31,377 bases of DNA, taken from the NCBI GenBank assembly GCA_946887105.1, contig CAMPKJ010000026.1, positions 1 through 31,377 of the forward strand, given 5' to 3'. This stretch comes from an uncultured Acidobacteriota bacterium. GTDB taxonomy: Bacteria > Acidobacteriota > Thermoanaerobaculia > Gp7-AA8. Every line of letters starts with the position of its first letter. The first letter of the stretch is position 1. Of this stretch, positions 26,487-31,377 are shown in pieces. The translations under genes and the position numbers were made by a program. Below the pieces are notes generated by a model, which was given only the letters and a program-made list of their open reading frames with translations, made no database searches and was not told the origin of the DNA.

Positions 26487-28058
26487 TCAGTAAGCCGCGT
26501 AGTAGGAGTAATCGAGCTCGTCGAGCGCGCGGCGGGCGGCGCGCGCGGCGAAGATGCACATCACGATTGCGCCGGCCAGCAGTCCCGCCGCGGCGGCCCA
26601 GTAGGCGATGGCGCGGCTGCAGACGAATCCGACCGCGACGTCCGTCACCAGCGCGAGGGCCAGCGTGCGCACGGCCGCGTCGACGCGCGACAGCGTGAGC
26701 AACAGCAGCAGATTGCGCACGGCGAACATGAAGAACACGTACGCCACCGCCGCGATCGGCAGCACGCGCATGGTCACCACCGAGCCGAGCGCCTCCTGGA
26801 AGCGCGCGTTCGGCACCTCGTGCAACGCGACGAAGAGCGCGTACGTCAGCAGCAACGCCACCACGGCCGCGAGCGCGAGTTGCCACGAGCGGCGCCGATG
26901 GCCGTGCCGCTGCTGCCCGACGAACGCATCCGCGTCGCTGTGCTTCATCCGCTTCTCGTGCGGGATCAGTTTCTCCGAGAAGCGCTCGATCGCGTACTGC
27001 ACGACGCCGCCCATCACGATCACGACTACCAGTGCCAGGTCCATCGCCAGCTCGTAGCGCACGTTCAGCCAGAAGCCGTACGGCGGGAAGTCTTCGCGTC
27101 CGACCGGCGTGGTCCACGCGATCACGCGATCGGCGAAGAGGAACGCGTTGAACAGCAGGCCGTAGACGAAGTAGCGCGAGGTGCTGAACACGAGCACCGC
27201 CAGCCGCGGCGGATTCACGGGCGCGCCGTTGCGTGCCGCCGCCATGTGCCGCAGGAAAAACTGCGCGGCCGCGATGCTGAGCACGTCCGCCACGATCACG
27301 CCGATGGCGTTCGCGACGATCGGAGTCGCGCCGAAGAGCTTCGCCGCCGCGATGACCACGGCCAGCGACAAGGCCGTGATCACCGACAGCAGGACGGTCT
27401 TGCGCACGAGATAGATCAGCGCCCACGACAGCCAGAGCACCGTCAGTCCGGCGTAGAACGCGGCCGCGATGAGCATCATCGACCACGGCAGCGCGCGGAA
27501 GGCGAGGTTGAGCAGCAGCGCGGGAACGAGCAGCAGGAGCGTCGCGCGCCAGGCCAGCGCGAAACCTTTCCACGCCGTCCAGCGCGCCAGGCCGGGCTCC
27601 TCCTGATAGATGTAGAAGAAGCCGCGGCGGACGATGGCCTGCGCGAAACCGCCGGCCGCGACGTAGCTGGCGATGAACCCGAGGGCGATGGCGCTGCCTT
27701 GCGCGAGCTCGAGATCGAGGGCGCCCCAGATGCCGTAGCCCCAGGTGAGCATCGCCGCGGCCTGCAGCGCCATCGGCAGCGCGAAGGCGATGCCGGCGAA
27801 GTAGCGGCGCAGGAAGCGCAGCACGGGAATCACGCGCGGACGCGGATCCTCGCCTTCCATCGCGAAGCCGTACGCGCCGTCGTGGAAGCGCCGCTCGATC
27901 GCGCGCGCGAGCTCGAACAGATCGCGTACGCCGTAGCCGCTGCGCGCGTCGTGGTCGCGCAGGCCGTTCACCTCGAGCTGCGCGGCGATCTCCCACGCGT
28001 CCTTCGGCATGCCGATGGTGGCGATGATGCGGCGCCCGAGATCGTCGATGGGGGTCAT
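26487..28058 (-). CDS. pelG: PelG-like exopolysaccharide transporter with N-terminal extension
   Basis: A 523-residue membrane protein of the MATE/Wzx-like PelG type, which together with PelF moves nascent polysaccharide across the inner membrane. About twelve hydrophobic segments run from residue 90 to the end. Characteristic stretches include RRGFFYIYQEEPGL, the TSRYFVYGLLFNAFLFADRVIAWT segment and VRYELAMDLALVVVIVMGG. The first 80 or so residues form a soluble helical domain (with VNGLRDHDARSGYGVRDLFELARAIERRF) that is absent from shorter classical PelG proteins. ATG 28058 begins this domain; the longer open frame upstream reads through the palindromic element and pelF out of frame and is rejected. 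Notably the element ends three bases before the ATG, so no Shine-Dalgarno sequence is possible. The gene lies directly downstream of pelF, as in known Pel loci. Confidence 0.85.
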   Translation of the reverse strand: MTPIDDLGRRIIATIGMPKDAWEIAAQLEVNGLRDHDARSGYGVRDLFELARAIERRFHDGAYGFAMEGEDPRPRVIPVLRFLRRYFAGIAFALPMALQAAAMLTWGYGIWGALDLELAQGSAIALGFIASYVAAGGFAQAIVRRGFFYIYQEEPGLARWTAWKGFALAWRATLLLLVPALLLNLAFRALPWSMMLIAAAFYAGLTVLWLSWALIYLVRKTVLLSVITALSLAVVIAAAKLFGATPIVANAIGVIVADVLSIAAAQFFLRHMAAARNGAPVNPPRLAVLVFSTSRYFVYGLLFNAFLFADRVIAWTTPVGREDFPPYGFWLNVRYELAMDLALVVVIVMGGVVQYAIERFSEKLIPHEKRMKHSDADAFVGQQRHGHRRRSWQLALAAVVALLLTYALFVALHEVPNARFQEALGSVVTMRVLPIAAVAYVFFMFAVRNLLLLLTLSRVDAAVRTLALALVTDVAVGFVCSRAIAYWAAAAGLLAGAIVMCIFAARAARRALDELDYSYYAAY

Positions 28059-28061
28059 ATG

Positions 28062-28174
28062 TGGAGTGCGGCAGCCGCGGCTGCCGCTTTCATGCGGTGG
28101 CCGCAGCCACCGCGGGAGATACGACGGCGGTGGCCGCCGCGTACGAAGGCGGTGGCTGCGGCCACCGCACTCCA
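28062..28174. repeat. Palindromic repeat (family 2): four hairpins filling the pelF-pelG gap
   Basis: A 113-bp element with perfect 10-bp terminal inverted repeats TGGAGTGCGG (28062-28071) and CCGCACTCCA (28165-28174). Inside are four successive GC-rich hairpins at 28068-28087, 28094-28113, 28125-28139 and 28149-28168. The stems differ between hairpins by paired changes that keep them complementary. It occupies nearly the whole gap between the pelF stop (28183) and the pelG start (28058). Terminal repeats like these resemble dispersed REP or MITE-like elements. Confidence 0.9.
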
Positions 28175-28182
28175 GAACGACC

Positions 28183-29748
28183 TCACGCCGCCGCCTCCGG
28201 GCGCGCCATGCGCCGGTACAGCTCGAGATACGCGGCGATGCTGCCGTCGAGGCGGAATTCTTCGAGGACGCGCGAGCGTGCGCGGCGGCCCATGCGCGCG
28301 CGCAGCGGCGCGTCGTCGAGGAGCTGCCGCACCGCGGCGGCGAAGCCGTCGACGTCGCGCGGACGCACCAGCATCCCGCATTCTTCGAGCGCCTCGCCAA
28401 CGCCGCCGACGTCGCTGGCGACCACCGCCCGCTCGCACGCCATCGCTTCGATGACCGAGTACGGAAAGGCCTCGGAGATGCTGGTCAGCAGCACCACATC
28501 CGCGTCGCGATATGCGCGCACGACGTCATCGGCGGCGCTGCCCATGGCCACCGTGCTCTCGAGCGCCAGCTCGCGGCGCAGCGCCAGGCATCGGTCGTAG
28601 TACTCGCGATCGCCGACGCTGCCGAAGATCGTGAAGCGGACGCCGGGATGCGTCTGCCGCACGCTCGCGGCCACGCGCAGGAACGTCTCGATGTCCTTCA
28701 GCGGATCGATGCGCGCCGTGGCGATGACGTGCGGCGTGCCTTCGCGCCGCGGGCCGGCCGAGAACAGCTCCGGATCGACGCCGTTGTAGATCACGCGGAT
28801 CTTGTGCTGCGGCGTTCCGTGCGCGAGCTCCCAGCGCGTGTTGTAGTGACAGACCGGCGCCACGACGTCGGCGTGAAAGTAGTTCGCGCGCACGACCGCG
28901 GTGATCAGGTTGAGCAGGAACTGCTTGCAGAAGAAGAGACGGCGGAAGCGGGAGAGAAAGAGGTTCTGCTCGCGGAGGTAGACGCCGTGCTCGGTGACGA
29001 TCATCGGCGTGCCGCGGCGCACTTTCGCGGTGATGCACGGGATTCCGCAGAACGCGGCCGCGGTGGTGTGCGTGACGCTCACTTCGGGGACGCGCACGGT
29101 GAGCACGATCAGAAATCGATACAGCCAGCGCAGGCATTCGGTGAGGTCGAAGAGCGACGGCGCCTGATGCTCGCGCGCGGCCGCCGGCAGCAACGCCGCG
29201 GCGCGCGCGCTGAACTCCGCCATCTCCTGCGTGAAGGCGTTCCAGACCGGACGCGACTTCATGGTCACGCTGTAGTCGAAGCGCGCGAAGAAGTCTTCCA
29301 GCTGCACGAGCAAACGTCCGAAGTGCGCGGGATCGCCATTCGCGTTCACCGCCTGGAGGAACGCGCGAAACATCGGCACGAATGCGCGCTCGATCTCGTC
29401 ATCGGTGGTGCGGCGTTTCCGCTCGTAGAGCTCGGCGAACGAGGCGTCGGCCGCGAACTCGGACGGCTCTTCGATTCCCCAGAGCGGCACGGTGATGATG
29501 CTGCGCACGTTCGCGGGCGGATCGAACCGCGCCTCCATGTGCGGATTCATCATGATGGGCAGGAGCGTGTAGCGGACCTCCGGCGTGTTGCGCAGCAACG
29601 CGTCGCACCACGTGCTGACGCCGCCGGGGGCGTACGGGTACGTGCCTTCGGTGGTGAGGAGGACAGTCAGCTGGTGCTGATCAGCCTTCTCCCCTCGGCG
29701 GAGGGGAGAAGGTGCCGAAGGCGGATGAGGGGTGTTCGCGGTCAGCAC
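28183..29748 (-). CDS. pelF: PelF-like family 4 glycosyltransferase
   Basis: A 521-residue cytoplasmic GT4 enzyme. PelF proteins polymerise Pel polysaccharide from UDP-sugars and work with PelG. The family hallmark is near the N terminus, LLTTEGTYPYAPGGVSTWCDALL (about 30-52). Mid-protein PelF blocks are VTEHGVYLREQN and VAPVCHYNTRWELAHG. The nucleotide-sugar domain holds IYNGVDPELF, ARIDPLKDIETFLRVA and the E-x7-E motif SEAFPYSVIEAMACERAVVASDVGGVGE. The only in-frame start (GTG 29748, with a stop codon 13 bases upstream) lies within a palindromic repeat, which encodes the first 23 or so residues (TPHPPSAPSPLRRGE included). A CTG start nearer LTVLLTTEG is the alternative. The gene follows the TolC-type gene and precedes pelG. 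Confidence 0.93.
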   Translation of the reverse strand: MLTANTPHPPSAPSPLRRGEKADQHQLTVLLTTEGTYPYAPGGVSTWCDALLRNTPEVRYTLLPIMMNPHMEARFDPPANVRSIITVPLWGIEEPSEFAADASFAELYERKRRTTDDEIERAFVPMFRAFLQAVNANGDPAHFGRLLVQLEDFFARFDYSVTMKSRPVWNAFTQEMAEFSARAAALLPAAAREHQAPSLFDLTECLRWLYRFLIVLTVRVPEVSVTHTTAAAFCGIPCITAKVRRGTPMIVTEHGVYLREQNLFLSRFRRLFFCKQFLLNLITAVVRANYFHADVVAPVCHYNTRWELAHGTPQHKIRVIYNGVDPELFSAGPRREGTPHVIATARIDPLKDIETFLRVAASVRQTHPGVRFTIFGSVGDREYYDRCLALRRELALESTVAMGSAADDVVRAYRDADVVLLTSISEAFPYSVIEAMACERAVVASDVGGVGEALEECGMLVRPRDVDGFAAAVRQLLDDAPLRARMGRRARSRVLEEFRLDGSIAAYLELYRRMARPEAAA

Positions 29749-29808
29749 GAGGAGGACCCCTCATCCGCGCCGCGCGCACCTTCTCCCCTCTGCCGAGGGG
29801 AGAAGGCT
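29683..29808. repeat. Palindromic repeat (family 1, complete copy) across the pelF start
   Basis: The outer hairpins are CCTTCTCCCCTC/GAGGGGAGAAGG at 29685-29712 and again at 29779-29806. Between them GATGAGGGGT (29724-29733) pairs with ACCCCTCATC (29756-29765). The whole 126-bp element is a near-perfect palindrome bounded by AGCC and GGCT. It fills most of the gap between the TolC-type stop (29825) and pelF and contains the pelF start codon. A partial copy lies at 22806-22904. Confidence 0.92.
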
Positions 29809-29824
29809 ACTTCCTCGGAAGTCT

Positions 29825-31078
29825 TCACAGCCGCCTCTTCAGAATCTGCTGGTACTTCCACAGCTCCACGCGCGCGGCCAGCAGATCGCTCTCGCGGCGC
29901 GCGCGGTCGGCGGCGATTTCGGCGGCGTCGTTCTCGGGGCGCACGCCGGCGGCCACCAGGCGAGCCATCGACGCTTCGCGATTGCGCGCCACGTCGACCA
30001 TCTGCTGCAACAGTCCGATCCTCTTCTCCAGCGATGCGACGCCGAGCCACAGCGTCGAGGTCTGCCTGCGGATCAGATCCTTCGTGATGCGCCGTTCCAG
30101 GCTGGCCTGCTCGGCCTGCAGTCGCGCCTCGGCCACGCGGCGTGCGGTCGCGGAGTCGAACATCGGCAGCGCGATGGTGAAGCGGATCCCGAACATGCCG
30201 TAGCCGCCGCCGTCGTCGGTGATGTCGCGCAGCGCGGTCACGCCGCCGAACGCGGACATCATCACCTGCGGCTTGCGCGCGGCTTCGGCTTCTTCGAGCG
30301 CGAGCTTCCTGCGCTCGAACAGCATCGCCGCGCGCGCGACGCCCGGATCGGCTGCGACCAGCGGCTCGGGATTCGCGGCCACGGCCAGCGCGCGCGATTC
30401 CTGCGGCTGCTCGACCTGAATCTCGATCTCGAGCGGCTCGGTGGATGGATCGCCCATGAGCTGGCGCACGTGCGTTTCGGCTTCGAGGCGTTGCAGCTCG
30501 AGATCGAGGAGCTGCGACTCGGCGACGATGGCCTGGTCCTCCCACTGCGCGGCGGTGACGTTCGAGATCTCCTGCATCTCCAGCATGCGCCGCGCGCGTT
30601 CGCGCATCGCCACGGCGCGCTGCAGGCCGGCGTCGAGGATGCGCAGGCGCTCCTGTGCGGCGTAGAGACGCGCCACCGCATCGAGCGTTTCGCGGAAGAG
30701 ATGGTCCGACGACTCGCGCAGGCGCTGCCGGAACGACTCCGCCTCCAGGTGCGCGAGGCGGATCTGCTTTTCGCGAATGCCGCCGTCGATGAGCGGATAG
30801 TCGACCGACAGCAGCGAGGTCAGCGCGTCGTAGCGATACGCGTTGCGGGCCAGGAAGTCGACGCTGTTCGCGGTGGTCGCGGAGGTCTCGATGCGCAGGG
30901 TCGGGAAGCTGATGCGCGGTGGCGGCGCGTCCAGCACATCGGCCGCGGCGATCGCGGACGGAGAGACGTCGTGCGCCTTTTCGACGCGCGCCAGGACCTC
31001 GTCGAACGTCAAGCGCGTGACCGCAGGCGCATCCTGCGCCAGCGCGATGACAGCCGCCAACAACGCGATTCGGATCAT
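29825..31078 (-). CDS. TolC-family outer-membrane efflux/secretion protein
   Basis: A 417-residue protein with a signal peptide (MIRIALLAAVIALAQDAP). The body is dominated by long amphipathic coiled-coil-like helices in two related halves, as in TolC: segments such as ADVLDAPPPRISFPTLRIETSAT, YRYDALTSLLSVDYPLIDGG and FGIRFTIALPMFDSATARRVAEARLQAEQASLERRI are typical of the strand-helix transitions and the repeated outer-membrane efflux protein domain. TolC proteins form a trimeric channel across outer membrane and periplasm. The ATG overlaps the stop of the adaptor gene by four bases, so the two are co-translated. Immediately downstream lies a palindromic repeat and pelF, suggesting that this channel may serve as the outer-membrane exit for the polysaccharide, the job of PelB in Proteobacteria; this is inference. 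Confidence 0.9.
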   Translation of the reverse strand: MIRIALLAAVIALAQDAPAVTRLTFDEVLARVEKAHDVSPSAIAAADVLDAPPPRISFPTLRIETSATTANSVDFLARNAYRYDALTSLLSVDYPLIDGGIREKQIRLAHLEAESFRQRLRESSDHLFRETLDAVARLYAAQERLRILDAGLQRAVAMRERARRMLEMQEISNVTAAQWEDQAIVAESQLLDLELQRLEAETHVRQLMGDPSTEPLEIEIQVEQPQESRALAVAANPEPLVAADPGVARAAMLFERRKLALEEAEAARKPQVMMSAFGGVTALRDITDDGGGYGMFGIRFTIALPMFDSATARRVAEARLQAEQASLERRITKDLIRRQTSTLWLGVASLEKRIGLLQQMVDVARNREASMARLVAAGVRPENDAAEIAADRARRESDLLAARVELWKYQQILKRRL

Positions 31079-31377
31079 GGAATGGTGATGATCGCGGACG
31101 TTCCCGGCTGCAGCATGCGGTCGGGATTGGGGATGTTCACGATGATCGCCGCGCCTCCTTCGCCGCCCGGCGGGATCACGCGCGCGATCGGCTCGCGGTA
31201 ACGGCGCGAGGGGATGGTGCCGAGCTTCACGTCCACCGGCATGCCGGCGCGGACGAAGCGAAACAGCTCCGGCGCAAGCGGCGCCTGCACGCGCGCGGTG
31301 GTGGAGTCGACGATCTCCGCGATCGGATCGCGCGTGAAGACGTCGCTGCCCGGTTTCACGCGCAGCCGCGCGATCGC
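31075..31377 (-). CDS. Periplasmic adaptor subunit (HlyD/RND membrane-fusion type), C-terminal part
   Basis: The last 100 or so residues of a gene that enters from the right edge; the frame is open to 31377. The sequence shows the C-terminal beta-barrel and membrane-proximal portion of membrane-fusion proteins: DPIAEIVDSTTARVQAPLAP, a segment where the protein passes from barrel to adjoining strands, then VRAGMPVDVKLG and the closing LQPGTSAIITIP, which matches the common L.PGM.a.v.I ending. Adaptors link an inner-membrane transporter to a TolC channel. The stop overlaps the TolC-type start by four bases. The inner-membrane partner is not in the window. Confidence 0.8.
   Translation of the reverse strand, partial: AIARLRVKPGSDVFTRDPIAEIVDSTTARVQAPLAPELFRFVRAGMPVDVKLGTIPSRRYREPIARVIPPGGEGGAAIIVNIPNPDRMLQPGTSAIITIP

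Noticed and set aside
28062..28174. Insertion sequence or transposon remnant between pelF and pelG
   Set aside because: It has terminal inverted repeats, but I found no transposase frame and no clear target-site duplication, so it is described as a palindromic repeat element only.
24540..28454. A 1304-codon plus-strand open frame opposite the GT-C-like and pelG genes
   Set aside because: Its translation is dominated by Arg, His, Glu and Gln with no domain pattern, as expected of an antisense frame in GC-rich DNA. The minus-strand frames encode clear membrane and PelG sequences.

Overview
The window is GC-rich bacterial chromosome with very few gaps; no intergenic stretch exceeds 300 bases. 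I saw no rRNA, tRNA, CRISPR array or transposase. The gene mix points to Acidobacteriota, perhaps a Thermoanaerobaculia-like lineage: an ECF sigma factor of the TIGR02999 type next to a Ser/Thr kinase with a TPR-like tail, large secreted DUF11 and HYR repeat proteins, a SWIM/SNF2 ATPase, and a PelF/PelG pair. This assignment rests on gene content only.

Layout. (1) 1-5220: a truncated DUF11 surface protein on the minus strand, divergent from an ECF sigma factor and a transmembrane Ser/Thr kinase. (2) 5309-8542: a small putative secreted protein and a SWIM-SNF2 ATPase. (3) 8651-12117: two tandem paralogous secreted proteins (TIG-like head plus HYR modules), separated by a clear hairpin terminator. 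(4) 12140-16131: a DASS/SLC13 anion transporter (minus) divergent from glycogen phosphorylase (plus). (5) 16196-18539: a TetR regulator, a very small secreted caspase-like protein, and an M20 metallopeptidase overlapping it by one base. (6) 18640-23519 (plus): an unrecognised 802-residue protein with a Rossmann-like N terminus, a GH114/PelA-hydrolase-like TIM barrel, a GNAT acetyltransferase and a PIG-L/LmbE deacetylase, all tightly packed. (7) 31377-23377 (minus): periplasmic adaptor, TolC-type outer-membrane protein, PelF, PelG, a GT-C-like membrane protein and a family 2 glycosyltransferase.

Blocks 6 and 7 converge tail to tail and together look like a polysaccharide locus related to Pel but organised differently. 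PelF would polymerise, PelG would flip or export, the GT2 and GT-C-like proteins would supply or add lipid-linked sugars, and TolC plus adaptor could provide the envelope exit. The hydrolase, deacetylase and acetyltransferase would trim or modify the glycan. In classical Pel loci hydrolase and deacetylase are fused in PelA. No PelB, PelC, PelD or PelE is visible here.

A second theme is short palindromic repeats at gene boundaries and inside genes. One family lies in frame inside the deacetylase gene and again across the start of pelF, encoding almost the same peptide both times. A second, four-hairpin family fills the pelF-pelG gap right up to the pelG start codon. A third contains the stop codon of the M20 peptidase. 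Several genes also have a -10-like hexamer only a few bases before the start codon, suggesting short-leader or leaderless mRNAs.
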